DNA of 64,000 nt from Akanthomyces muscarius. Taxonomy: Eukaryota > Ascomycota > Sordariomycetes > Hypocreales > Cordycipitaceae. Of the stretch, positions 44,831 through 55,851 are shown in pieces. The stretch lies in contig NW_026611615.1 in NCBI RefSeq assembly GCF_028009165.1, positions 62,001-126,000 of the forward strand, in the 5' to 3' direction. Both the position numbers and the translations under genes were made by a program. Below the pieces are notes generated by a model. It searched no databases. It saw only the letters and a list, made by a program, of their open reading frames with translations, and was not told where the DNA came from. Numbering within the stretch: position 1 is the stretch's first letter; the number at the start of each line of letters is the position of its first letter.

Positions 44831-46693
44831 ATGGCAAGCTACCAGTCCCAGAAGCGCCTTAACCTGCGCGGCCGCGACGGCCAGGTCGAGGAGACGGTCG
44901 CCAAGGCCGACGTCACGCTCGCCGACATTGCCCGCGGCGTCAAGTCGCCGGGTGTCGCGCGCATAGAGGCCATCTCGGCGAGCCTGACCATGGGCGATCG
45001 CATCATCATCTTCGCGAGCGCCTTCATCCTCGCCTACGCCTACGGCCTCGACGGCGGCCTGCGCTTCAACTACCAGACCTACGCGACCAACTCGTTCGGC
45101 AAGCACTCGCTGCTCTCGACAATCAACGTGGTCCGCGCCGTCATTGCCGCCGCCGCACAGCCCACCGCCGGCAAGCTCGCCGACATCTTTGGCCGCGTCG
45201 AGCTGCTCATCTTCTCCGTCGTCTGCTACACGGTCGGCACCATCATCGAGGCCGCCGCGACCAATATCGGCACGTTTTGCGCCGGCAGCGTCATCTACCA
45301 GATTGGCTACACGATTGTCATTCTCCTCGTCGAGGTCATTGTCGCCGACATCACCACCGCCCGCTCCCGTCTCTTCTTCAGCTACATCCCCGCGCTGCCC
45401 TTCATCATCAACGCGTGGATCACGGGTGACATTCAGGCCTCTGCCACGAAACACATTACCTGGAACTGGGGCATCGGCATGTGGGCCATCATCTACCCCG
45501 TCTGCGCTCTGCCTCTTATCATCAGCCTCTCCTGGGTCGGCATTCGCGACAAGGTCAGAGAGCACGGCCTGTTTGGCCACTTCTCGCAGTCTCTGCGCTC
45601 GGCCAACCCATTCGCAAAGACGGATGGCAGCAATGCTTTTGTCCGCCTCGTCAAGTTCTCCAACGAGCTCTTCTGGGCGCTCGACGGCATCGGCATCATC
45701 CTGGTTATTGCTGTCTTCGGCCTGATCCTCGCCCCTCTCACTCTTGCTGGCGGCTCTGCAGGCGGTGTGCCCCCTAAATGGGGCTCTGCTGGCATCATTG
45801 CTCCTCTCGTCATCGGCGTCTGCTGCATTCCCGTCTTCGTCTTCTGGGAGCTGCGGGCCCCTGTCCCGCTCATTCCCTTCCGCTTCATGAAGGATCGTGC
45901 AGTCTGGGCCCCCTTTGGCATTGCCATCTTCCTCAACTTTGCCTGGACCATGCAAGCCGACTTTCTCTTCACCGTCCTTCAAGTTGCGTTTGACTTTAGC
46001 GTCAAGTCGACCTCGCGTATAGCCCTGCTGTACTCGTTTGTTAGCGTCATTGTCGGCACCTGCCTGGGCGCTATCGTCTTCAAGGTCCGACGTCTCAAGC
46101 CCTTCATCATTGTCGGTACTTGTCTGTTCATGGTTGCCTTTGGCCTGCTGATCCACTTCCGAGGATCTGTCGACGCCAACAGCAGTGTCCGGGCCGGCGT
46201 CATCGGCGCCCAGGTCGTGCTTGGCTTTGCCGGTGGTCTGTTCCCGTACACCACGCAGGCGTCTCTGCAGATACAGGTGCCCCACGAAAAGATGGCTGTC
46301 CTCACGGGTATCTTCCTGGCCATGTACAACATTGGCTCGGCGCTGGGATACTCTGTCGCTGGCGCCATGTGGACGCAGCTGCTGCCCCCAGAGCTGGAGA
46401 AACGCCTTGCTCCCATCAACGCCACCTTGGCTCAACAGGCGTACGGCAAACCCCTCGACTTCATCGTCTCCTACCCTGTCGGCACACCCGAGCGAACGGC
46501 CATGATTGGCGGATACCAGCACATCCAGAGGCTGTTGACCATTACTGGTATCTCGCTGTGCGTGCCGCTCATCATCTTTGCCCTCCTCAACCGCAACGTC
46601 TACCTCACCGACGAGCAGAGCTTAGTCAAGGACTCGGATGTGTCCTCCGACGAGGAGACTGGCACGGAGCACATTGCCACTGAGAAGAAGTAG
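44831..46693 (+). CDS. MFS siderophore-iron transporter, MirB/Sit1/Arn family
   Basis: Intronless, 620 aa, with about 14 hydrophobic helices, the size and topology of the siderophore-iron transporter subfamily of the MFS. The first helix carries the family's DGGLRFNYQTYATNSFG, and motif LADIFGRVELL follows helix 2. The C-terminal region has YTTQASLQIQVPHEKMA and MWTQLLPPELEKRL, typical of this family. It takes up ferric-hydroxamate siderophores at the plasma membrane. The polar tail ending in acidic residues (SDVSSDEETG) is cytosolic. A frame could start 12 bp earlier only at a GTG, so I chose the ATG at 44831. Upstream SreA-type sites fit iron-repressed expression. Confidence 0.93.
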   Translation: MASYQSQKRLNLRGRDGQVEETVAKADVTLADIARGVKSPGVARIEAISASLTMGDRIIIFASAFILAYAYGLDGGLRFNYQTYATNSFGKHSLLSTINVVRAVIAAAAQPTAGKLADIFGRVELLIFSVVCYTVGTIIEAAATNIGTFCAGSVIYQIGYTIVILLVEVIVADITTARSRLFFSYIPALPFIINAWITGDIQASATKHITWNWGIGMWAIIYPVCALPLIISLSWVGIRDKVREHGLFGHFSQSLRSANPFAKTDGSNAFVRLVKFSNELFWALDGIGIILVIAVFGLILAPLTLAGGSAGGVPPKWGSAGIIAPLVIGVCCIPVFVFWELRAPVPLIPFRFMKDRAVWAPFGIAIFLNFAWTMQADFLFTVLQVAFDFSVKSTSRIALLYSFVSVIVGTCLGAIVFKVRRLKPFIIVGTCLFMVAFGLLIHFRGSVDANSSVRAGVIGAQVVLGFAGGLFPYTTQASLQIQVPHEKMAVLTGIFLAMYNIGSALGYSVAGAMWTQLLPPELEKRLAPINATLAQQAYGKPLDFIVSYPVGTPERTAMIGGYQHIQRLLTITGISLCVPLIIFALLNRNVYLTDEQSLVKDSDVSSDEETGTEHIATEKK

Positions 46694-47191
46694 AAAGAAT
46701 GGAATCGCAATCTTCATGCATCACGTAGCGTGCAGGCACCCTATTGTATTTTGCCTCGGCGCATCATAGTTTGAAAAGCAGTGTTACAATAGTTTTACAT
46801 AATATACCCTTGTTCTGTTATACCTATATGCTATTTCCCGCCCATGCCACTTTGGTCGCGTGACACTCTACAAGTTGGCCGGCGGACTCTGCCTGCAGTA
46901 TTTGGGAGTGCGCTGGAGAGCTACCTCGAAACCAAGGCGGGGCATTCGAGATGATGTCTGGATGCGCTGCGGTAGAGAACGCCACTTTGCATGTAGTGTT
47001 AATCAAGATGCACTGGATCAACTGTGTATTCTGCCAGCAAGACTAAAAACCAAAACCTGCCTTGGCAGTACTGTATATAATGAAAGAAACCCCGTTTCGC
47101 TTGTAACAGACGATAAATCAAGTACAACAACGCCGACGCCATCATTGCGAATCCCAGCAACAGCGCTCATTATAGAACCCAAACCCTCTTT
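46694..47191. other. Convergent intergenic region
   Basis: About 500 bp between the 3' ends of the siderophore transporter and the Zn2Cys6 regulator. It is AT-richer than the flanking genes. No gene is supported. Confidence 0.5.
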
Positions 47192-49348
47192 TTACCAGAA
47201 TGGATTCGAGTTGTATATTTGCGAAAACAGGAACCGCTCCATCTCGTCCACCGGCCACGTCATCGGCTCCATCATCTCATTGTTCAAGTTGAACGTGAAG
47301 CCCTCGAGCTCCGCAAGGTTGCCGAACAAGCCACCTCCACCGCCGCCCGAACTCTCCCTCGACATGGCCGCGCCGTACGAGGCCTGGAGCGGCGTCTCGC
47401 TCTTGATGGCAATCTGCTTGGCCTCGGTCTCCTCATTGCGCTGGCGGTCGCCGCCGGGCCCGTCGACGCGCCGGATGAAGAGCTGCAGGATCCAGTTGCG
47501 AAACTCCCACGTGTTCTGCAGCTCGGCGAGGCCGAGGAGGCAGATCTTGGAGCGGTGCTCGGCGCTGGTGCGCGCCATGCCCTTGGCGGAGCGCAGGTCC
47601 ATGACGTTGAGGCAGAGCGTGTTGGACAGGTTGGTGATGACGTGGATCTGCGCGTGGCGCATGATGCCGCGCGGGAGCATGTCCTCGATGATGCGCACGT
47701 TGCGCGCCCCGGCCTGCAGCGCGTACTGGCCCTCCTGGTCAAAGGTGAGGTCGGTGAAGCAGTTTCGGTAGAGGAGGATGAGCAGGTTGTTGTAGGCCAT
47801 GTGGATCATGCTCGCGTGGAGGCTCGGCTGCGTGGCGGTGTCCTCGTCGATGCGCAGCGAAGGAGGCAGGGTCTGCTTCCACTGGACTAATTCGTCCCGG
47901 ATCGCGGTACGCTCTGCTTCGGTGGAAGTCCGGTGAGGCGAATAGACAACGTCGACGATTTTGCCGAGGAATTTGCTGAGCTGCGTTATGCGGAGTGTGT
48001 AGTCGATCGAGTCTTGTTTCTCTTCCTGTGGCCTGGATGTCGAGAATGCATGCTCAAAGTCGCTAGCCTCTAAGCTTTCGACGTCGCAATCTTCGTCTCG
48101 GACTCTTTGCGGCAGACCAAGTGTCGCAGCTGTCTGCTTCTCGTGCATGTAGACAGACCACCAGACCCTTCTGGCCAGCTTCTTTTGGCGGTCGGGTACC
48201 CGGGCGTCTGGCCCGAGGCTGCCTTGTTTGCGTGAGCGGTGCAGACCTCTGCGCTGCGCAATGCTGATGGCGATGCCGAGCCAGTGTCTGGTGTCCTTTT
48301 CCTCTGCCACACGACCTCGCCAGAAGCTCAAGAGGATGAGGCTCTGGATAACGACAAGGCTTTGGGTCTCGACATTGGCGTCGTATAATTCTACGGCGCG
48401 GTTATAGAAGGTGAGTTTCACTTGACTTCTGTTGCCAAGGCGAGCGTCGGTGAGAACAATATCGTCGCAGTGGGACGTGGCGACGAGGAGCAGAGACTGC
48501 AGCAGCAGCGTGGAGAGCGAGCCGGTTTCAAACTGGTGCCAGATATCCTGCTCGTCGACAATGGGGCAAAAGGGATGAAACCATTGAAAATACGCGGCGA
48601 GGAGAGCTGTGGTGACATGTCGAGGGGGAAGAGTGAATGGACCGTCCGGTTTGCTCTTGAGGCTGTCTAGAACGGGGTTGGAGTTGACAGGGCGGTCTTT
48701 GTCCTTGGCGCCCGTCTGATGGGGCACCGAGTCGAGCTTGGCAACGGACGACGCAAAGTTGTCGGTGCCGACGTATCGAATCGACGACGACTCGCCAAAG
48801 AAGACGGAGGCGCCGTATTCTTGCTTGTAGTCGGGCCTGATGTCGGGCTTGCTGTCACGTCGAACGCCGCGGGACAGCGACGCGAGGGCCAGCGAAGCCT
48901 GCGACATCTCGTCGTCGTTGGGAGACGTGTGCTCGCTCTTGGAGACGAGGCTGGGAGGGTCGTCGGGCGGGGAGGCGCTGGTACCGGTGAGAGCGAGGCC
49001 ATCGGGGTGTGGCGGGCCGACGGGGAGCTGTTGCGGAAGCTGGTGCGGCAGGGACGGGTGCGTGAGCGCGGGCGACGGCGCGGGCGGTTGAATCTGGGAC
49101 GACGAGTTGGACTCTGGCAGAGAGGGCGACTTGAACTGCGATTGCGGCGACAGCGACTGCTTGTGGTCCTGGCCGGGACGGTGGCGAGGATGCTTGCCGC
49201 GACGCGACACTCTCAGCTGGCACTGGGTGCCGGCGGCGACGCAGTTGTCGCACGGCACCTTTTCGGTGACGTTGCACTTGACCCGGCGGGCATTGCAGTG
49301 CGTACAGGCCTGCCTCGCACGGCGTCGCTGGTGAGCGTCGGGAGGCAT
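47192..49348 (-). CDS. Zn2Cys6 (binuclear cluster) transcription factor
   Basis: Intronless, 718 aa. The N-terminus carries the binuclear cluster ACTHCNARRVKC...PCDNC...QC (Cys 15, 18, 25, 33, 36, 43; spacing C-x2-C-x6-C-x7-C-x2-C-x6-C), followed by a basic patch (RGKHPRHRPGQ). A Ser/Pro/Gln-rich linker (about 55-170) precedes the fungal_trans middle homology region (about 235-480), which includes RRGLHRSR and RRVWWSVYMHEKQTA. The region resembles cutinase-transcription-factor/FarA-type regulators of fatty-acid or cutin use, a tentative match. Target genes are unknown; no cutinase or beta-oxidation gene lies nearby. The gene is convergent with the siderophore transporter. Confidence 0.92.
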   Translation of the reverse strand: MPPDAHQRRRARQACTHCNARRVKCNVTEKVPCDNCVAAGTQCQLRVSRRGKHPRHRPGQDHKQSLSPQSQFKSPSLPESNSSSQIQPPAPSPALTHPSLPHQLPQQLPVGPPHPDGLALTGTSASPPDDPPSLVSKSEHTSPNDDEMSQASLALASLSRGVRRDSKPDIRPDYKQEYGASVFFGESSSIRYVGTDNFASSVAKLDSVPHQTGAKDKDRPVNSNPVLDSLKSKPDGPFTLPPRHVTTALLAAYFQWFHPFCPIVDEQDIWHQFETGSLSTLLLQSLLLVATSHCDDIVLTDARLGNRSQVKLTFYNRAVELYDANVETQSLVVIQSLILLSFWRGRVAEEKDTRHWLGIAISIAQRRGLHRSRKQGSLGPDARVPDRQKKLARRVWWSVYMHEKQTAATLGLPQRVRDEDCDVESLEASDFEHAFSTSRPQEEKQDSIDYTLRITQLSKFLGKIVDVVYSPHRTSTEAERTAIRDELVQWKQTLPPSLRIDEDTATQPSLHASMIHMAYNNLLILLYRNCFTDLTFDQEGQYALQAGARNVRIIEDMLPRGIMRHAQIHVITNLSNTLCLNVMDLRSAKGMARTSAEHRSKICLLGLAELQNTWEFRNWILQLFIRRVDGPGGDRQRNEETEAKQIAIKSETPLQASYGAAMSRESSGGGGGGLFGNLAELEGFTFNLNNEMMEPMTWPVDEMERFLFSQIYNSNPFW

Positions 49349-51560
49349 TCTGGCTGGCTTTATGCCTCGATGGCAGTCAGGGGCGTTTGACCGTGTAGGC
49401 GATTTGAAGGGGGGAATGATGGGGCGCCGGCTACATGCAAGCTGGATCTAGCGGAAGAGGGGGAGGATGAGAGGGGCGACGTTTGTGTGGGAGATTGGCT
49501 GATGCAATGGCATGGGGGGGAAAGAGAAGACACAGGCCGGGACCAAGCAGACAAGAGTGTTTCTCGGGGTGGATGCTTAATTGATCGCTCGGGTCGTGAG
49601 AAAGGGCACCTGGACTGGCAATGAAGAGGCAGGCAGCAGAATGCGAATGAGAATGAGAATGGAAAAGGATATCGCGAGAAACAAGATTGGTGTTGAAACG
49701 ACGAACGTGTTTCTGCACCGCATGCATTCGTTTGCAACCCCGGCCGCAGCACTGCGCTGGAGTGGCCCCGGAATGCCGGCCGCAGAGGGTCCCGGTCCGC
49801 CAGCTGTCAGTGGGCGCTCAGGCTGTGGGCTCGGACGTTTGGTGGGCTTGTTGGGGCAGCGCAGTGGACGGCTGATCACTCTTCCGCGCGCACCTTACCC
49901 ACGCACGATTTTGCCCCAAATATCGAGTCTGTAAAGCAATTCTTGCGCGGTTTTTATTCTGGTCAATTTTGCATTGGGCATAGCCTCCCCGCTGGATCCG
50001 CATTCATAGAGGTTTTCCCCCGTAATCTGGCGACCAAGTTGCCGACAATGTGGGGTATAGCCGAACGCAATGCAAAGACTGAACGGCCAGTAAGCTTACC
50101 AGTACTTATAGCTGGCCATTGAATCTCTGTCTGCGTTTCTTAGCTTTCACCAATTTGTAAATTGGCTTCGTCTTGCTCATGGAATCAATGCGCTCGGTCT
50201 TCGGCACAGACTGTCTCAGAAGCACAGCAATCGCTACTCTTTAAAGCTTTTGCCATCTCTCAACAGCAGGGCACGCAGAAACCTGGGTGCAGTTTAGCTT
50301 GTGAAAGTCGCAGCCTCTCTCACCCTGCAAGCCGAGGCTCCGTCGACGTTGTATTCTATTGGTAGCCTGCAGGTCATTGTGGCGGCGCCCCTTGGCCAAG
50401 CGACTTGTTTATTAACCATGCCTAGCCCGATATGCATTGTCATTAAAACGTTGTGCCGCTTCCGATCCGCGCGCCCCAACAATTATCATAGTCTCCCGCC
50501 GATGTGACGGCTTGCGACACGTGTGCCGATGACGATTTACAGTCGGCATCCTACGAAAACACGACGGCCCGATTCTACGGTGGTGGTTATTTAGACGACC
50601 CGACGAACTTCAGCATTCGTAGACGCATGGTAGAATGCCTCATTCAAACGAGGCCATGGCAGTGGAGAGGCAGAACCCATTCTGCAGCAGCAGGCAGATG
50701 TTGCCATGACCCATGCCGACTTTTGCTTGTGTAGTCGAAAGGCAGAAACTGCAGCACTCTTACAAAAGCAGATGCATACCCTGGCAACATTGATCAATCG
50801 AGCATTCTGGGTCGACTGATGCCATTTCACAGGTCCTGCCTAATCCTCACCTGGCGATTCACACAAGTAATGCGACAGCACTCCTACCTTTGCTCGTCAC
50901 AGTTAGTTGTACGACATGGCTAGATGGACACTCTTCGATCGGGTCGACCGCTATCACAGTTTACGGAACCTCGTCGTATCGGGGCGGGGATCTTGTCATG
51001 TCGGGGCAGGGTGCTATAAAACTTCATGTCAGCAATGGCTTCCAGTACTGTATGAATAGAATAAATGGTATGCAAGGTGCATCAGATTATGTGTTAGAAT
51101 CACGGTGGTTACTCATTCCCGTCTTGAAACATATTTTTTTGGTGACAAATATCATCATGTAAATGCAGAGCGAAAGAAAAAGGGGTTATTTCTTACCTTG
51201 AATTAACGGAACCAAAGCATGCCATCTTGAAGCTCGCAACACCCAGATCGGCACGTCAGAAGTTGCAACGGAGACATCAGCGACGCTCCATCTCAGCTCT
51301 GTTCAATACCATTGCGTGCTGACCATCTCTGGTTATGTGCGCAGCTTTCGCGTAGCTGGAAGAAAAGAGATGGAGAGTAATGAATTGTCTGGATGGAAGA
51401 GCTTGTCTTGTGTGGTGTGGACTGGTGCGTCACGTGCAGGTTTTCAGTGGACGCAGCTCGCGTCTGGAAACAACAAGTACGTAGCCATTTGTATTAAACT
51501 TGTGCACTAACGTTTACACAAGGACAGTTATTCATAATATTTACAGGATTGTTGCCAATC
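49349..51560. other. Intergenic region, 2.2 kb
   Basis: No gene is supported. The left 300 bases are the Zn2Cys6 gene leader, with GAATGAGAATGAGAATG repeats near 49645-49665. The right part shows no coding frames with family features. Confidence 0.5.
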
Positions 51561-53231
51561 TTACTCTTTCTTAGTTTTGACCGACTTCCATTCCACGAGC
51601 AAGGTGCCAACCATGGTCATGCAAGCAAAAGCCACCGCAAGATACCACGCTCTCGCAATGCTCTCCTCAAAGCCATCCAGGGCCTTTCCAATGCCATCCG
51701 AAGGAATGTCCTGAAAGATTTCCAGCAAGCCCTTCTCCGCCATTTCTGTCTGGTTGAAGCCAACGTTGAGACGGCCGAGGCTAGACGATAGTTTGGAAGA
51801 GAAAAGGACTTGCGCTACCGTCACAGCCACCGCGGGTCCAAACGACTGCGCAAACAGTATCACAGACAGACCCAAGGGAATGTCTTCCGCAGCGAGGGCT
51901 GTTTGGACGGCGTTCTGCGGCCCCAAGAAGCCGATGCCATACGCTAGCCCAAACATGAAGCTGTAGGCGATTAGCTGCACAAAGTTGGTGTCGGCGCTAA
52001 AGGTTGTCGTCAGACCCAGCGCGATGGGCCCCAAGATGGACGCGAATAGCATGAATGGAGCGTAATAGCCAAAGGCACTCGTGCCCGCGCCATGGATCAG
52101 GGAGCCGATAATGGCACCGACAATGATGGGAAGCATCATGTAGCCGCTTTTCGCGGGCGAATAATGCCGAACGACTTGGTAGTAAGTCGGTAAATAATTG
52201 TCCAGGATGCTGTCTGCACTATTCATGCAAAGGATAAATACCATCCCTGCAATGACTGTTCGGTGCCTCATGATGTGAGGAGGCAGCGTGGCAGCTCGAC
52301 CGCGACGCATCTGATTGTAAATGAACGCAGCCAAAAGCACAGCGAATGTGACGAGCGTCCCAATCACTCTCCCGTCGCTCCATGGGTATTTGGTGCCCGC
52401 CCACGACAGCGCCAGGAAGAGACTGGTCAGCGACGGCAAGAAGATCAAATTGCTGAGCAGGTCCAGCTGCACCAGCTTCTGCCGCAGGCTCATGCGCGCC
52501 ACCTCCTCCGGCTTGGCCGCGTCGGAGAAGCAAAGCCACGTGCAGACGAGCGTCGCAGCGCCAATCGGCACCGTGACGTAGAAGCACCAACGCCACCCCA
52601 GCGACTGCGTCAGCGCGCCGCCCAGCAGCGGCGCCGCGCACGCCGCCACGCCCTCGACGCCGCCCATGATCCCGAGCAGCAGCGGCCGCCGGTGCAGCGG
52701 GAGCGACTGCGCCAGGATGATGAAGCAGCCCGCGAAGAGGCCCGACGAGCCCAGCCCGGCGAGCGCGCGCCCGGCGACGAGCATGCGCGACGAGGTGGCG
52801 GCGCCGGAGAGCAGGCCGCCGGCCATGGCGACGCCGTTGGCGGCGAGGAAGACGCGCTTGACGGAGAAGAGCGCGTAGGCCCGGCCAAAGACGAACTGGA
52901 AGGCGCACACGCACAGGCGAAAGACCGAGGCGTACCACCCGACGTCGCGGACGGTGTGGAAGTGGTTCGTGATGGCGGGCAGCGCGGTGGGCAGGATGTT
53001 CATGTCGATGCAGGCGAGCACGAGGACGGCGGCCACGGTGACGAGTATGAGCCAGAGCTTGGCGCCGGTGGGATATTCTGGTGGCGATGAGGGTTCTGGT
53101 GACGATGGGGGTTCTGGGGAGGCGCCTTGGCCGAGGGCGGCCATCTCGAGGCTCTCCCGAATTTGTGATGGACCGTCATCTTGGGTTGAGATGACAGCCG
53201 TCATAGCAATAGTATCGCTCATGGTGGCCAT
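51561..53231 (-). CDS. MFS drug:H+ antiporter, DHA2 (14-helix) family
   Basis: Intronless, 556 aa. After a Pro/Ser/Glu-rich cytosolic N-terminus (about 1-55) come about 14 hydrophobic helices, the DHA2 count. Helix 1 has ACIDMNILPTALPAI, the position of the family's first-helix D-x2-I-x2-A/TALP motif, and GRALAGLGSSGLF follows the conserved helix-4 Arg. The motif-C-like region is LLGGALTQSLGWRWCFYV. Such proteins export toxins, drugs or metabolites at the plasma membrane. The in-frame ATG at 53222 is an alternative start. There is no metabolite gene beside it, so the substrate is open. Confidence 0.92.
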   Translation of the reverse strand: MATMSDTIAMTAVISTQDDGPSQIRESLEMAALGQGASPEPPSSPEPSSPPEYPTGAKLWLILVTVAAVLVLACIDMNILPTALPAITNHFHTVRDVGWYASVFRLCVCAFQFVFGRAYALFSVKRVFLAANGVAMAGGLLSGAATSSRMLVAGRALAGLGSSGLFAGCFIILAQSLPLHRRPLLLGIMGGVEGVAACAAPLLGGALTQSLGWRWCFYVTVPIGAATLVCTWLCFSDAAKPEEVARMSLRQKLVQLDLLSNLIFLPSLTSLFLALSWAGTKYPWSDGRVIGTLVTFAVLLAAFIYNQMRRGRAATLPPHIMRHRTVIAGMVFILCMNSADSILDNYLPTYYQVVRHYSPAKSGYMMLPIIVGAIIGSLIHGAGTSAFGYYAPFMLFASILGPIALGLTTTFSADTNFVQLIAYSFMFGLAYGIGFLGPQNAVQTALAAEDIPLGLSVILFAQSFGPAVAVTVAQVLFSSKLSSSLGRLNVGFNQTEMAEKGLLEIFQDIPSDGIGKALDGFEESIARAWYLAVAFACMTMVGTLLVEWKSVKTKKE

Positions 53232-53616
53232 TGCTGGTACCTTGACAATGTAGTTAGTGGAGGAATCTGGGTTTGCGGGGAAAGCAATCTTTTGACAGGT
53301 GCGCCTCGACTTATACAGATAGATGTGTGCAGATCATCTGACGACTCGACTTATTCTCTTAAAAAACGCCAAAAAAGAAACGGTTAGAATTTACTTGATT
53401 TCCTTCGTGGCACTCAGGCCAACCGTGCATATTCTAATCTCATTATTTAACATTACCGCCCCGAGGCATCCCCCATGGCTTTGCGTTTTGGCCCCAGTAA
53501 CACCGAACAAGCATGTTCACACAGTGGTATCTCTGTTGTGCACCAACAACTTTACATCGTGCATTTCAAACACGCAAGCAAGCCTGAAATCATACATTGC
53601 CATTCGTTGCTTCGAT
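53232..53616. other. Intergenic region
   Basis: About 385 bp, the promoter of the DHA2 gene and the 3' end of the next gene. Nothing else is seen. Confidence 0.45.
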
Positions 53617-54274
53617 TTAGACAACACGGGAAGTGGCATCGGCATCGTGCTTCTCGCGTCTGTCGTGTTCCGCGTGCTTGGCCTTGATGCAGTTGACCAT
53701 GGCGGCGGGGGCATGCATCATGGCAGCGCCACTAACAAAGGTGTTAGTCAATGATTGCATGCGGGAAAAAGAGTGCGCTGTCAAAAGAAATACATACGTA
53801 GCGACAAGACCAAGGAAACCACAAGCCACGCGGCGGCTGGAGACATCTCCATCCAAGAGACCATCAGCGCCACGGTGGCCCTTGACAGAGAAGCCGTAGT
53901 AGGTGCACAGAACGAGGAAGGCGACGAGGAGCAGCTCAAAGGGGAACTTCATGAGGGCCTTGCGCATGTTGGTCTCGGGGTGTCTCTTGGTGACGACCCG
54001 GAAGACGGCGTGAAGGAACATGACGCCGGACAGTGCGAGCGTGAGAGCGCCCTACAATACAACGTTAGTAATTCCATCCTGATAACAAACTTCTTCAATA
54101 AGCCATCGGGGAAGATGGCTGGTTCAGTCGTACAAAAATGTAGAGCATGGTAAAAGCCTGCGGCTGATGGCTCGTGGCGCCAGTAATCACGGATCCGAGA
54201 ATGATGACCCAGACGACGCCGCGGTTCAGCGCGTCCATGACGAGCTCCTTTCTGCTGATCTGATATCCAGCCAT
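53617..54274 (-). CDS. Small four-helix integral membrane protein, uncharacterised
   Basis: Three exons, 54134-54274, 53798-54051 and 53617-53731 (introns 82 and 66 bp), give 169 aa. Four hydrophobic stretches are visible: the first in VVWVIILGSVITG, the second in GALTLALSGVMFLHAVF, the third in FELLLVAFLVLCTYYGF, and the fourth near VACGFLGLVAT/GAAMMHAPAAM. A short charged tail (KHAEHDRREKHD) is likely cytosolic. The second intron is a multiple of three and free of stops, so its retention would simply add 22 residues. I do not recognise the family. Confidence 0.75.
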
Positions 54275-55851
54275 TTTGACCTATTTCGCTTTTTGCAATC
54301 GAAATGTCGAATTTTGTCTTTTTACTGGAGTATTATCGAGCGGCCGTCTGTGTCGGGCACGCGAGAGACAAGGCAGGGGATCAGGTTTTGCGGGGATGGG
54401 GGTTTGCGGAGAGGGAGGAGGGCAAAGCAAAGGGGAAAGGCAAGATCGGGATGGCGGGTCACATTTTGTTTTAATGCCCTTGTCCCAAACAAACCGCGGC
54501 CGAAAAAAAAAGGCCATACGAAGGAAGGAAGAGAAAAAACATGTGGTAGTCTGTGCCTAAAAGGGAGACCAGGCCCGGCTGGACCGGGTTGGCATCGAGC
54601 TAGCTGTCAAGTTTGTGTACATGGTTCGCTGAGGAGGCTTGCTCGACAGGTCATCTGCTTTCCAATAGCGTACTCAGTACGCCACTCATACCCTCTTTCT
54701 ACGCGCATCTTCACAAGCTTCCTCGCAGAGGCCGTCTTAACGTGTCCGTGTTATAGCCAGAGTAATCTGAGACCGAAGCGCCAGGGCTCATCTATGCTCT
54801 CACATCATGTACACAACGAACTGGTAACCCAGCGCTCACCGGACGTGAGTACACGGAGGAGCAAGCGGGCAGTGTGTTCCTTTCTGGGGAGATTGTCCCG
54901 CTGACATGCCAGAGGTTGCTGCACCTGAGACTCTGGGGGAGGGAAGGCAAAAGACACACACGCCAGCGGTGTGGGACCGGACGAAAAGAAAAATTCTGGG
55001 GATGGGACGAACCCGCGACCGGGGTACAAGGCACGCCACCCAATTATTATTAGCTAGCACCAGTCTATTCTCTGGCAAGTTGGTGCTTCAAGTGCATGTC
55101 GGGTCCCCTCTTCCTGGGCAGGCTCCAAGCCACGCAGGACGGAGGCTAGCCGCATCAAGCTGGACCGCCGTGCTGGCGGAAATTGGACTGCGGGCTACAA
55201 TGCAAAGGTGTGGGCAATTGGGTTGGTGAAGTTTGAAAGTGCGTGCGGGGGAGAGGACCGTGAGATGGGCTCCTCCTCCCACGGCTGACCTGAACCTTTT
55301 CCCCAAGGATGCCAATTGGTCGTACAGCACCATTCCGCAACGCCACTGCGCAGCCATTGGCAGGCAACTGCAAGTCTTGGGCGGGCTGCCAAGGCTGGAG
55401 GCTAGAATGGGTTTTAGGGTTTTGCCTCGGATTCGCATGTCTTGCATGTGTTGAAGCCGTACGAGGGTTATTCAACACCGGCCTGCTTCTCGCCCCTCCT
55501 AGGGTGCATAAATCCTTCGGGTATGCCCACGCCAGTAAGATCTAGACAATACAAGCGTTGCAGCCAGAGAAGCCCCACGCGAAAACCCAGACGTCGAACA
55601 TGCAGTAATTTTTTCTTCTCCAGTGGAGCCATGTAATGCTTGCATTGGCTTGTCGTGCTGGACAGGTGCAGAGAGGCGTGCTTCGCCGAGGATCGACTTA
55701 CAACTTTGCTGTCCGGTTTGCCACCAGTACATCAACGCACAAGCTTTTTTAATTTTGTTTTTGTGAGCAGAAAGACCGGATATGTCGCTAAATCACTTTA
55801 TGCTCTTGAGTATTGTTATTTAGCTACTTTAGTATGCCGCTGTGCGTGGAC
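54275..55851. other. Intergenic region, 1.6 kb
   Basis: No gene is supported. It contains a degenerate tRNA-like element at 54996-55063 (annotated separately). The right part is the 3' flank of the APH-like gene. Confidence 0.5.
54996..55063 (-). pseudogene. Degenerate tRNA-Thr-like element or tRNA-derived SINE head
   Basis: On the minus strand, CTGGTGCTAGC... runs through GGCGTGCC-TTGT-ACCCC-GGTCGCGGGTTCG to CCCCAG, in the order A-box-like TAGC...GGGTGGC, anticodon-loop-like TTGTAC (TGT), and a B-box-like GGTTCG. The two ends can pair as CTGG/CCAG, and T-rich AATTTTTCTTTT follows. T-arm pairing is broken, so it is not a working tRNA. Whether it is a decayed tRNA-Thr(TGT) or the head of a SINE is unclear. 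Confidence 0.4.

Noticed and set aside
44660..46522. 620-aa minus-strand frame
   Set aside because: Antisense of the siderophore transporter; biased composition (Asp, Gly, Val, Ala).
52263..53090. 275-aa plus-strand frame
   Set aside because: Antisense of the DHA2 transporter; Arg/Glu/Ala-rich.
54167..54904. 245-aa plus-strand frame
   Set aside because: Overlaps the first exon of the membrane protein on the other strand and has no coding character afterwards.
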